NCBI GenBank assembly: GCA_025937615.1
Contig: JAICRA010000039.1
Span: forward strand, 1 to 9,312
Direction: 5' to 3'
Origin: Thermomicrobiales bacterium
GTDB lineage: Bacteria > Chloroflexota > Chloroflexia > Thermomicrobiales > UBA6265
Length of the DNA: 9,312 nt
In this document: piece after piece, positions 1 to 6,534 of the stretch
Numbering within the stretch: the stretch's first letter is position 1
How the letters are laid out: every line of letters starts with the position of its first letter
Made by a program: the position numbers and the translations under genes
Notes under the pieces: model-generated
Seen by the model: the letters and a program-made list of their open reading frames with translations, nothing else
Database searches by the model: none
Told to the model about the DNA's origin: nothing

Positions 1-606
1 GAAGACCCGCCCGGGTTCAAAGGCAAGTGCGACCAGGAGTCCATATTCCTTGGGTCGCAGTGGAATCTCTTGCTCGCCGACGAGTACGCGGCGGCGCTCG
101 AGCTCGATCCGTAGCGGACCACGGAAGAGCACCGACGGCGGCTGGGCCGCAGGCACCGCCCGCCGCCTCACGCCAGCGCGTACCCGGGCCAGCAGCTCCC
201 GCAGGGCGAATGGCTTGACTACGTAGTCGTCGGCGCCCAGCTCCAGACCGTCGATTCGGTCCTGCTCCTCAACGCGCGCCGAGAGGATCAGAATCGGGAT
301 GTCGGTCTCAGCGCGCAGGTGGCGCAGCACCTGGAGTCCGCTCAACTTCGGCAGCATGAGGTCGAGCACGACCAGGTCCAGCCGCGCAAGCTCCTGCCGC
401 GCCAGCGCCAACCCCGCCTCCCCGTCGGCCGCGGTGAGCACCCGGTATCCCTCACGCAACAAGTTGTACGACAGGGTAGTGAGCAGAGTCGGGTCGTCCT
501 CAACGACCAGAATAGTTGCCTGCTCAGGGAGAGCACCGCCTGAGGTGAACGGCTCCAGTGGCCCGCTGCCTGCTGTCGCCCTCAAAGATGATGCGTCACT
601 TACCAC
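1..606 (-). CDS. OmpR/PhoB-family response regulator, C-terminal end outside window
   Basis: This is a cytoplasmic transcription factor switched by phosphorylation. Read on the minus strand from GTG 606-604, 202 codons lie in the window and the gene continues past its left edge. The receiver domain spans about residues 31-145: acidic pair in VVEDD (36-38), phosphoacceptor Asp82 in VVLDLMLPK (codon 363-361), Ser109 in ILILSAR and Lys131 in YVVKPF. After a short linker, residues from about 154 (LFRGPLRIELERRRV ... LRPKEYGLL) are the start of an OmpR-type winged helix, cut off at residue 202. The start is uncertain: an in-frame stop lies at about 654-652, no ATG is available, and candidates are GTG 612, GTG 606 and TTG 585. 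GTG 606 was chosen because a -10-like TATGCT ends 6 nt upstream. It leaves an unusual extension of about 28 residues before the receiver fold. The kinase at 753 is divergent and is its likely partner (inference). Family call is firm; target genes are unknown. Confidence 0.93.
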   Translation of the reverse strand, partial: MVSDASSLRATAGSGPLEPFTSGGALPEQATILVVEDDPTLLTTLSYNLLREGYRVLTAADGEAGLALARQELARLDLVVLDLMLPKLSGLQVLRHLRAETDIPILILSARVEEQDRIDGLELGADDYVVKPFALRELLARVRAGVRRRAVPAAQPPSVLFRGPLRIELERRRVLVGEQEIPLRPKEYGLLVALAFEPGRVF

Positions 607-612
607 GATCAC

Positions 613-644
613 AGCATACCGGTCGCGGTCTCGATCCGTGTCAG
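613..644 (-). promoter_or_regulatory. possible promoter of the response regulator gene
   Basis: On the minus strand, CTGACA (644-639) lies upstream of TATGCT (618-613), resembling -35 and -10 boxes. The 20-bp spacer is longer than the usual 16-18, so the -35 assignment is weak. The -10 ends 6 nt before GTG 606, so the transcript would begin at or next to that start codon. Confidence 0.3.
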
Positions 645-717
645 AGAATTGTTAACGTCGTTGGCAGCCTACAGAACGGGCGCCGTGGCGGGGCCAAGCA
701 CTCCTCGCGTAGGCGAC

Positions 718-745
718 TTGGGATCGATTCACTCGCAGCTATACT
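718..745 (+). promoter_or_regulatory. probable promoter of the sensor kinase gene
   Basis: TTGGGA (718-723), a 16-bp spacer and TATACT (740-745) match sigma-70-type boxes in 4/6 and 5/6 positions. The -10 ends 7 nt before ATG 753, so transcription should begin at about the start codon, implying a leaderless mRNA. No Shine-Dalgarno sequence lies before the ATG, which agrees with this. Matches were judged by eye. Confidence 0.5.
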
Positions 746-752
746 GCCGCCA

Positions 753-2630
753 ATGCAGATCACCCCGGCCCGTGCTGCTTCTGCCTCATCGCCGGCCGCT
801 CGCGATGCCGGCGTGACGCCAACTCGCGGCCATTTCCTGGCAACACTCCTCCCCCAGACCGTGCGCGGCCGTCTGGCTCTGACCCAGGTCGGACTCGTCG
901 TTGCTGTGCTCTTCGTGCTCGGGGGCTACCTCGCCATATCAGGTCGTCAGTTCTACATCGACCGCCTGGCCGAGCAACTCTCGGATCAGGCCAAAATCGT
1001 AGCCGCGGCAGTGGCGCCATCGCTGGAAGCGGGCGAGGGGATCGAGGTCACCGATCCCCTCGTCAAACGGCTGGGCGAACGAATCAACGGACGGGTGACG
1101 GTTGTGGCGGCCGACGGCTCGGTCCTCGGCGACTCGGTGGCTGACCCACGAACGATGGATAACCACGGCGGGCGACCCGAAGTGATCGCGGCGCGACAGG
1201 TGGGCATCGGGGAAGCAGAGCGTCACAGCGCGACACTCGACGCGGATTTCCTCTATGTCGCCGTGCCGATTCCGCAAGTGCCGGGGGCGTTGGCTCGGGT
1301 GGCCTTCCCGCTACAGGATGTGAACGACGCGGTTGCGAGAATTCGTCGCGACGTCGCCTTGGCGACTGTGAGCGCAGCGGCACTTGCCATTGCCGTCGCG
1401 ATCTTTGTGGCCGGGAGAATCACCGGTCCCCTGGAGGATCTCCGCCGTCAGGCCGGAATCATCGCGACCGGACGACTCGATGCAGCCGTACGACCGGCTG
1501 GCGTGCGGGAGCTTGGCGACCTGGCTCGCGCCTTCAACGCCATGGTCGCGGATCTTCGTAGGCTAGTCACCGAACAGGAACGGTCGCGGACTCGGTTGGA
1601 GGCGACGCTGGCAAACCTCAACGATGGTGTCGTCATTACCGATGAAGCGGGCACGGTCGTGAAACTGAATTTCGCCGCCGCGCGCATGCTCGGCGCGACG
1701 AGCGAGGAGGCTGTCGGTCAGCCCTTTGTCGTGGCGTCGCGCGACCATGACCTCTCCGGCCTGCTCAATGACGCCCTGGCGACGGACGGTCCGCGGACGG
1801 CAACCGTCGCCTACGGCCTCGGCGGTCGAGTTCTGGAGGCGTCGGCGCAGCCGTTTTCCGGTGGTAGCGAGCGCCTCGGACTCATGGTGATCCGGGATGT
1901 GACCGAGTTACGACGCCTGGAGCGAATGCGCCGGGAATTCGTCACCAATGTCTCGCACGAGCTGCGCACCCCACTCGCCTCGATCCGGGCGGTGGTCGAG
2001 ACGCTTGAGGCCGGGGCGGTGAACGACGCGACGGTGGCGAGCGATTTTTACAGGAGGATCATCGAGGAAGTCGACCATCTGGTCGCTCTCGTCGACGAGT
2101 TGTTGGACCTGGCTCGGCTCGAGTCGGGACGCGCCGTCCTGGCGGCAGAGGCATGCGAACCGCTCGATATGCTGGTACGGGCGGTCGAGCGGCTGCGAAC
2201 GCAGGTCGAACGGGTTGGTCTGGTGATTCGCGTCGAGGCTGCCCCGGACCTTCCCCACGTGCGCGTCGATCGCGGGCGCATCGAGCAGGTGCTGATCAAC
2301 CTCATCCACAATGCCGTGAAGTTCACGCCCGAGGGAGGGGAGATTGTTGTCGGCGCAGACGTGATAGACGGGATGCTACGCGTGTCGGTCCGCGACACCG
2401 GAGCAGGCATCACCGCGGAGGAGCTGCCGCGCATCTTCGAGCGCTTCTACAAGACCGACGCGGCGCGACGCTCGGCAGGGTCCGGGTTGGGTTTGGCGAT
2501 TGCCAAGCACATTGTGCAGAGCCACGGCGGGACAATCTGGGCCGAGAGCACCCCCGGCCATGGCGCAACGTTTTTCTTCACGTTGCCGCTGGAGGCTGCA
2601 GCAGACCGAACGCCTACTTCGCAACGCTGA
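753..2630 (+). CDS. PhoR/PnpS-like transmembrane sensor histidine kinase
   Basis: This 625-residue membrane kinase should sense an extracytoplasmic or membrane signal, autophosphorylate on His and pass the phosphate to a response regulator. Domains in order: a 40-residue N-terminal tail; TM1 about 43-63; an outside sensor region about 64-200 with a PhoR-like stretch (VVAADGSVLGDS ... HGGRPEV); TM2 about 201-221; HAMP about 221-273; PAS about 281-385 (NLNDGVVITDEAG); HisKA with SHELRTP and phosphoacceptor His402 (codon 1956-1958); HATPase about 500-615 with N-box NLIHNAVKF (517-524), G1 DTGAGI (548-553), F-box IFERFYK (561-567) and G2 GSGLGLAIAKH (576-586). All catalytic boxes are intact. The frame is open upstream to 558, but that stretch overlaps the response regulator antisense; ATG 753 sits 7 nt after a -10 box. 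Architecture matches phosphate-type PhoR/PnpS or ResE kinases, but neither domain layout nor neighbours prove the signal, so no symbol is given. Confidence 0.93.
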   Translation: MQITPARAASASSPAARDAGVTPTRGHFLATLLPQTVRGRLALTQVGLVVAVLFVLGGYLAISGRQFYIDRLAEQLSDQAKIVAAAVAPSLEAGEGIEVTDPLVKRLGERINGRVTVVAADGSVLGDSVADPRTMDNHGGRPEVIAARQVGIGEAERHSATLDADFLYVAVPIPQVPGALARVAFPLQDVNDAVARIRRDVALATVSAAALAIAVAIFVAGRITGPLEDLRRQAGIIATGRLDAAVRPAGVRELGDLARAFNAMVADLRRLVTEQERSRTRLEATLANLNDGVVITDEAGTVVKLNFAAARMLGATSEEAVGQPFVVASRDHDLSGLLNDALATDGPRTATVAYGLGGRVLEASAQPFSGGSERLGLMVIRDVTELRRLERMRREFVTNVSHELRTPLASIRAVVETLEAGAVNDATVASDFYRRIIEEVDHLVALVDELLDLARLESGRAVLAAEACEPLDMLVRAVERLRTQVERVGLVIRVEAAPDLPHVRVDRGRIEQVLINLIHNAVKFTPEGGEIVVGADVIDGMLRVSVRDTGAGITAEELPRIFERFYKTDAARRSAGSGLGLAIAKHIVQSHGGTIWAESTPGHGATFFFTLPLEAAADRTPTSQR

Positions 2631-2673
2631 CCGCTCCCGAGCGACGTGCTGCCGATGCGACGGCTGTCCGATT

Positions 2674-2704
2674 GAGGCGCGTTGGGTCACGCCTCCTGCG
2701 AGGC
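2674..2704 (+). other. two mutually exclusive small stem-loops after the kinase gene
   Basis: GAGGCG (2674-2679) can pair with CGCCTC (2690-2695) across a 10-nt loop, while GCCTC (2691-2695) can instead pair with GAGGC (2700-2704) across CTGC. No U-run follows either stem, so this is not a canonical intrinsic terminator. It lies 44 nt after the kinase stop. It could be a weak terminator or attenuator, or chance in GC-rich DNA. Confidence 0.25.
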
Positions 2705-2796
2705 ATAGAAACTCTCGTGCGGTCTGATTCAGCAGTGCAGCCCCAGCCACCGGTTCGCAAGAATTCTCCGGGCGAACAGCGACGAGTTGTCGTGCA

Positions 2797-2825
2797 TTGA
2801 CAAGCCCTTCAGGCGAAAGTACAAG
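2797..2825 (+). promoter_or_regulatory. sigma-70-type promoter of the ABC importer operon
   Basis: A perfect -35 TTGACA (2797-2802), a 17-bp spacer and TACAAG (2820-2825, 4/6 to TATAAT) form a good promoter. Transcription should start at about 2831-2833, giving a leader of about 20 nt before ATG 2853. This supports the 2853 start over the in-frame TTG at 2787, which would put the promoter inside the coding region. No operator was recognised around it. Confidence 0.6.
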
Positions 2826-2852
2826 AGTGCATGCTTTGTCAGGCGGTCATCG

Positions 2853-4412
2853 ATGACTGAGATCAATGCGGAGGCTGTCCCAGGCACTGGGGCTAATCTC
2901 TCACGCCCACCACTCCTCCAGATGCGCGGCATCACCAAGAGCTTCTTCGGGGTACCGGTCCTCGATGCGGTCGATCTCGACGTCATGGCCGGCGAGGTCC
3001 ATGCTGTCGTCGGGGAGAACGGCGCCGGCAAGAGCACATTGATGAAAATCCTGGTCGGCGCCTATCAACCCGACTCCGGGGCGATCCTTCTCGACGGCGA
3101 AGAAGTCCGCTTCAACCACCCACGGCAGGCACAGGAGCGGGGCGTCAGCATCATCTACCAGGAGTTCAATCTCCTCCCCGAGCGGACGGTCGCTCAAAAT
3201 ATCTTTCTCGGTCGCGAGCCAGCGCGAGGACCGCTCGTCGACAACCGAGCCATGGAAGAGGCCACAGCCAGGTTGCTTGCTGAGCTGGGTGTCGAGGCCG
3301 CCATCTCCCCCGGCTCCCCGGTGCGCGATCTCTCCGTCGCTCAGCAGCAAACGGTCGAGATTGCCAAGGCGCTCTCGTTCGAGGCCAGAATCCTGGTCAT
3401 GGATGAGCCGACCGCCGCGCTTTCACCCCATGAGGTCGATGCTCTCTTCGAGCGAGTGCGGCTTCTCCAGGAGCGCGGTCTCGCCGTGCTCTACATTTCG
3501 CACCGGATGAAAGAGATCTTTGAGTTGTCGCGGCGGATCACCGTCCTCAAGGACGGGCGAAAGGTCGACACGGTCGCGAGCGATTTGGTTCGCCCTGGTG
3601 AGCTGGTGCGGATGATGGTCGGGCGCGAGCTGGATCACTACTTCCCGCCACGCGCCGCGACCGGTGAGATCGGACCGGTCCGGTTCCAAGTCCGCGGTGG
3701 TGCGGTTGGGAAGCTGCACGACATCGGCCTCGAGGTGCGGAGTGGGGAGATCGTCGGCCTCGCTGGGCTCGCCGGGGCGGGACGGACCGAAGTGGCACGC
3801 GCCCTCTTCGGCGTCGAGCCGTTCACCGCTGGTACTGTCGAGCTCAACGGAAAGCAGATCCGCGTCCGCTCCCCACGGCAGGCGATCCGAGCTGGAATCG
3901 GCTTCTTGACCGAGGATCGCAAGTCGGAGGGGTTGGTTTTACCACAGTCGGTGCGGGACAACGCGCTGCTCGCGCTCCGCTCCCTCGGGCAGGCGCGCAG
4001 GGATGAACGTCCGGTCAAGGAGCCGCCTTCGGTGCTCGATCTTGCCCGCCGCGTCGAGCTGCGCGCGGCCAGCCTGGAGCAGGAGGTCCGCTACCTGAGC
4101 GGAGGCAATCAGCAAAAGGTCGTCGTCGCCAAGTGGTTGGCGACTCGGGCACAGATCCTGATCTTCGACGAACCGACGCGCGGCATCGACGTCGGCGCCA
4201 AGGCGGGCATCCACGAGCTGATGCGCGAGCTGGCGCGGGCCGGCGCTGCCATCCTGATGATCTCGTCGGAGCTGCCGGAGGTGATTGGCATGAGTGACCG
4301 CATCCTGGTCATGCGCGACGGGACGATCGCTGGCGAACTGCCGGCTGGGGCTAGCGAAGCTCAGATCATGCTCCTCGCCACCGGCGAGCGCGAGACGGTG
4401 GCGGCCGCGTGA
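2853..4412 (+). CDS. CUT2-type sugar ABC importer ATPase (RbsA/MglA/XylG-like), two fused nucleotide-binding domains
   Basis: This 519-residue cytoplasmic ATPase powers the importer encoded with it. NBD1: Walker A GENGAGKST (54-62), Q-loop YQEFN (102-106), a signature-like LSVAQQQ (160-166), Walker B ILVMDEPTAAL (180-190) and switch His217 in YISHRMK. NBD2 starts near 276: its Walker A position reads GLAGAGRTE (305-313), lacking the Lys, followed by signature LSGGNQQKV (415-423) and Walker B ILIFDEPTRGID (435-446). One intact and one degenerate Walker A is the rule in RbsA/MglA proteins, so this is not decay. Length is close to the family's usual 500 or so. ATG 2853 has AGGCGG (2841-2846) 6 nt upstream and lies just after a good promoter. 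The stop overlaps the next gene's start in GTGA, implying translational coupling. Family and role are firm; the substrate cannot be read from the ATPase. Confidence 0.95.
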   Translation: MTEINAEAVPGTGANLSRPPLLQMRGITKSFFGVPVLDAVDLDVMAGEVHAVVGENGAGKSTLMKILVGAYQPDSGAILLDGEEVRFNHPRQAQERGVSIIYQEFNLLPERTVAQNIFLGREPARGPLVDNRAMEEATARLLAELGVEAAISPGSPVRDLSVAQQQTVEIAKALSFEARILVMDEPTAALSPHEVDALFERVRLLQERGLAVLYISHRMKEIFELSRRITVLKDGRKVDTVASDLVRPGELVRMMVGRELDHYFPPRAATGEIGPVRFQVRGGAVGKLHDIGLEVRSGEIVGLAGLAGAGRTEVARALFGVEPFTAGTVELNGKQIRVRSPRQAIRAGIGFLTEDRKSEGLVLPQSVRDNALLALRSLGQARRDERPVKEPPSVLDLARRVELRAASLEQEVRYLSGGNQQKVVVAKWLATRAQILIFDEPTRGIDVGAKAGIHELMRELARAGAAILMISSELPEVIGMSDRILVMRDGTIAGELPAGASEAQIMLLATGERETVAAA

Positions 4413-5392
4413 TCGCCGTGCCCGTCGCCCCAAACCGCGCCACCCGCGCCTGGCGTGGGCTCAACACCGATACCGCCGTGATCTACGGCGTGCTGGCGCT
4501 GGTGGCCCTGATCTCCTGGGGCTTGATCCTGGCCAATGGCGGTCAGATCAATCTCGCCAACACCCTCGTCCGCTCGGTCGCCCTGGGGATGGTTGCGGTC
4601 GGGCAGACTCTCGTCATCCTCGGTGGCTCGCTCGACCTCTCGGTAGCCTATCAGATCAGCGTGACGGCGGTGATGGCCTCGTACGTGATGCAGGGCGATC
4701 CCAATCGGATGCTCCTCGGGATCGGCGTCGTCATCGCTATCGGCATCGCCATCGGTCTCGCCAATGGGTTGATCATCACCGGACTCGGAGTCAACCCTTT
4801 CATCACCACCCTCGGCATGGCGCTGATCTTGCGCGGCGTCCTCAACTCCAGCTTCGACAACTTTGCCGGCGCGGTGCCGGCTGAGTTCCAGGTCCTGGGC
4901 TACGGTGGAATCGGTCCGCTCCCGTATTCGGTTCTCCTTTTCCTCGCCGTCGTCGTCTTTGCCTGGTTCCTTCTGCGCCATACCCGGTTCGGGCATCACC
5001 TCTACGCCGTCGGCGGCAGCGAAGAGACTGCTCGCCTCTCCGGCGTCCGCTCCGCGCGCGTGCTGATCGGCGCCCATGTCTTCTGCAGCTTGACCTGCGT
5101 CCTGACTGGATTGTTCATCGTCAGCAGGCTGGGCGCTGGCGCCCCCTGGGTCGGCCCCGACGGCAACTACGACCTGGAGTCGATCGCGGCCGTCGTGCTT
5201 GGAGGCACCGCCCTCAGTGGCGGCAAGGGCGGCGTGCTGGGGACGGTCGCTGGCGTGCTCATCCTGGCCCTGCTCGACAATCTCTTCAACCAGCTCGAGG
5301 TCAACACCTACCTCAAGGACGTCCTGCGCGGGGTGATCATCGTCGCGGCGGTCGCCGCCTACTCCCTGCGTAGCCATCGGTCTCGCGCATGA
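4409..5392 (+). CDS. CUT2-family ABC permease, first of two (RbsC-like)
   Basis: This 327-residue inner-membrane permease belongs to the BPD_transp_2 (RbsC/XylH/AraH/LsrC/YtfT) family and should form half of the translocation pore. Hydrophobic segments are visible at about 22-42, 55-73, 101-123, 130-146, 172-190, 217-238, 276-292 and 306-321. Family motifs are GGSLDLSVA (72-80), GLANGLIIT (116-124), PFITTLGM (130-137), LYAVGGSEETARLSGV (198-213), the region that contacts the ATPase, and AVVLGGTALSGGKGG (261-275). The GTG start lies inside the ATPase stop (GTGA, 4 bp overlap) with only a weak GA-rich stretch upstream, so it probably relies on coupled translation. It shares GDPNR and LPYSV with the next permease, hinting at an old tandem duplication. 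A pair of different permeases with one ATPase points to a heterodimeric pore, as in LsrCD, RhaPQ or YtfT-YjfF. Confidence 0.93.
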   Translation: MIAVPVAPNRATRAWRGLNTDTAVIYGVLALVALISWGLILANGGQINLANTLVRSVALGMVAVGQTLVILGGSLDLSVAYQISVTAVMASYVMQGDPNRMLLGIGVVIAIGIAIGLANGLIITGLGVNPFITTLGMALILRGVLNSSFDNFAGAVPAEFQVLGYGGIGPLPYSVLLFLAVVVFAWFLLRHTRFGHHLYAVGGSEETARLSGVRSARVLIGAHVFCSLTCVLTGLFIVSRLGAGAPWVGPDGNYDLESIAAVVLGGTALSGGKGGVLGTVAGVLILALLDNLFNQLEVNTYLKDVLRGVIIVAAVAAYSLRSHRSRA

Positions 5393-6402
5393 TCTCGACC
5401 TCGACCACGACGGGCTTTGAGCAAGAGCTGACGAGCTCGTGGCAAGAGCGGCTGTTGCGTGGAGTGCGCGGCACGGCGCCGATATTCGTCGTCCTCATTG
5501 GTCTGCTCGTCTGGATCGCCATCCTCAATCCGAACTTCACCGAGCCACAGGTCTTCCTCGCATTTCTCAAGCGCGCGGCGCCCCTGATGATTCTCGCCGC
5601 GGGGCAGCTGTTCGTCATCGTCTCCGGTGAGTTTGACCTGTCGGTCGGCTCGCTGATCACCGCCGTGGTCGTCGCGGCGGCGGGGCTGACCGAAGGTGAT
5701 CCCAACCGCACCTGGTGGGTGGTCACGGCGCTCTTTGGACTCGGTATCCTCGTCGGGCTCATCAACGGCATCGTCACGACGCGTCTGTACGTGCCCTCGT
5801 TCATTACGACGCTCGGCATGCTCCTCATCTTACAGGGAGCGGTCCTCTACTGGTCAGGCGGCGCGCCGCGGGGATCATTGCCCGACAACTTCCGCGTCTT
5901 TGGCCGCCGCGGCATCGAAGACATCCCCGTGATCGAGCAACTCCCCTATTCCGTGATCATCCTGGTCGTCGTCGGCGTTGCGGCGGTGCTTCTGCTGCAC
6001 CGCACCACCTTTGGCAAGCAGCTCTTTGCCGCTGGCGGCAATCCGCGCGCGGCGGCCCTCTCCGGGGTCGACGTGCCGCTGGTCCGCACACTCGCCTTCG
6101 TCCTGTCAGGGATTTCGGCGGTCATTGCCGGCATCCTGGTAGGGGGTTTTGCCGGCATCTCGCAAGACGCGGGGGCCGGTTACGAGTTTCAAGCGATTTC
6201 GGCCGTTGTGCTCGGCGGCGCCGCCCTAGGCGGGGGCCGGGGATCGATGGTCGCCGTCATGGCCGGGGCGTTGGCGCTCGAAGCGCTGTTCACGCTGCTC
6301 AACTTGCTGGGGTTGCCGAAACCGTTGCGGGACGCTGTGCAGGGGCTGATCATCATCGGCGCCGTCGCCTATGCGGCATACCGCTTGCGTCGGGCGCGAT
6401 AG
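5389..6402 (+). CDS. CUT2-family ABC permease, second of two (RbsC-like)
   Basis: This 337-residue inner-membrane protein is the second pore subunit. After a polar N-terminal tail (1-28) come hydrophobic stretches at about 30-46, 63-80, 110-129, 137-153, 187-204, 232-255, 268-280, 287-305 and 316-332. Family motifs are SGEFDLSVG (79-87), GLINGIVTT (123-131), SFITTLGM (137-144), LFAAGGNPRAAALSGV (212-227) and AVVLGGAALGGGRGS (272-286). ATG 5389 overlaps the first permease's stop in ATGA, the tightest coupling seen in bacterial operons. Sequence and loop lengths differ clearly from permease 1, so this is not a recent copy. Which sugar the pair carries is not shown. Confidence 0.93.
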   Translation: MISTSTTTGFEQELTSSWQERLLRGVRGTAPIFVVLIGLLVWIAILNPNFTEPQVFLAFLKRAAPLMILAAGQLFVIVSGEFDLSVGSLITAVVVAAAGLTEGDPNRTWWVVTALFGLGILVGLINGIVTTRLYVPSFITTLGMLLILQGAVLYWSGGAPRGSLPDNFRVFGRRGIEDIPVIEQLPYSVIILVVVGVAAVLLLHRTTFGKQLFAAGGNPRAAALSGVDVPLVRTLAFVLSGISAVIAGILVGGFAGISQDAGAGYEFQAISAVVLGGAALGGGRGSMVAVMAGALALEALFTLLNLLGLPKPLRDAVQGLIIIGAVAYAAYRLRRAR

Positions 6403-6426
6403 AAACATCGAGACTTCGTCACTACG

Positions 6427-6436
6427 AAAGGAGGAG
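6427..6436 (+). promoter_or_regulatory. orphan Shine-Dalgarno sequence with no usable start codon
   Basis: AAAGGAGGAG is close to a perfect anti-SD match and lies 24 nt after the second permease's stop. No ATG, GTG or TTG follows within 30 nt; the nearest alternative is CTG 6438-6440 opening a 5-codon frame (CTG ACG CAT CCG CGG TAG), with only 3 nt after GGAGG. It may be a relic of an earlier start, a ribosome standby site in the long leader of the binding-protein gene, or chance. Confidence 0.35.
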
Positions 6437-6522
6437 CCTGACGCATCCGCGGTAGTTCGGTCGGACGTTGTTGAGGCGACGCGCCACCAGGACATGAAGT
6501 GGTGCCGTGGCCGCGCAACCAG

Positions 6523-6527
6523 AGGAG
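6523..6527 (+). promoter_or_regulatory. ribosome-binding site that sets the start of the binding-protein gene
   Basis: AGGAG lies 7 nt before ATG 6535, in the purine run AGAGGAGAGAGG. It decides for ATG 6535 over the in-frame GTG at 6499, which would place a polar 12-residue stretch before the signal peptide and has no such site. Confidence 0.7.
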
Positions 6528-6534
6528 AGAGGCG

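Noticed and set aside
305..313. Missing Walker A Lys in the second domain of the importer ATPase, residues 305-313 of that protein
   Set aside because: RbsA/MglA-type ATPases normally have a degenerate second Walker A (G-x-x-GAGRTE); this is the family norm, not damage.
558..752. Upstream extension of the kinase frame by 65 residues
   Set aside because: It overlaps the response regulator antisense, is low in hydrophobic pattern and resembles no domain; the promoter and the ATG at 753 explain the gene better.
4361..5377. Open frame of 338 codons antisense to the first permease
   Set aside because: Composition is very rich in Asp, Glu, His and Gln, as expected from reading hydrophobic TM codons backwards; no start signal or motif was found.
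5715..6455. Plus-strand frame of 246 codons overlapping the second permease
   Set aside because: Arg/His/Gly-rich shadow of the permease in another frame, with no domain resemblance.
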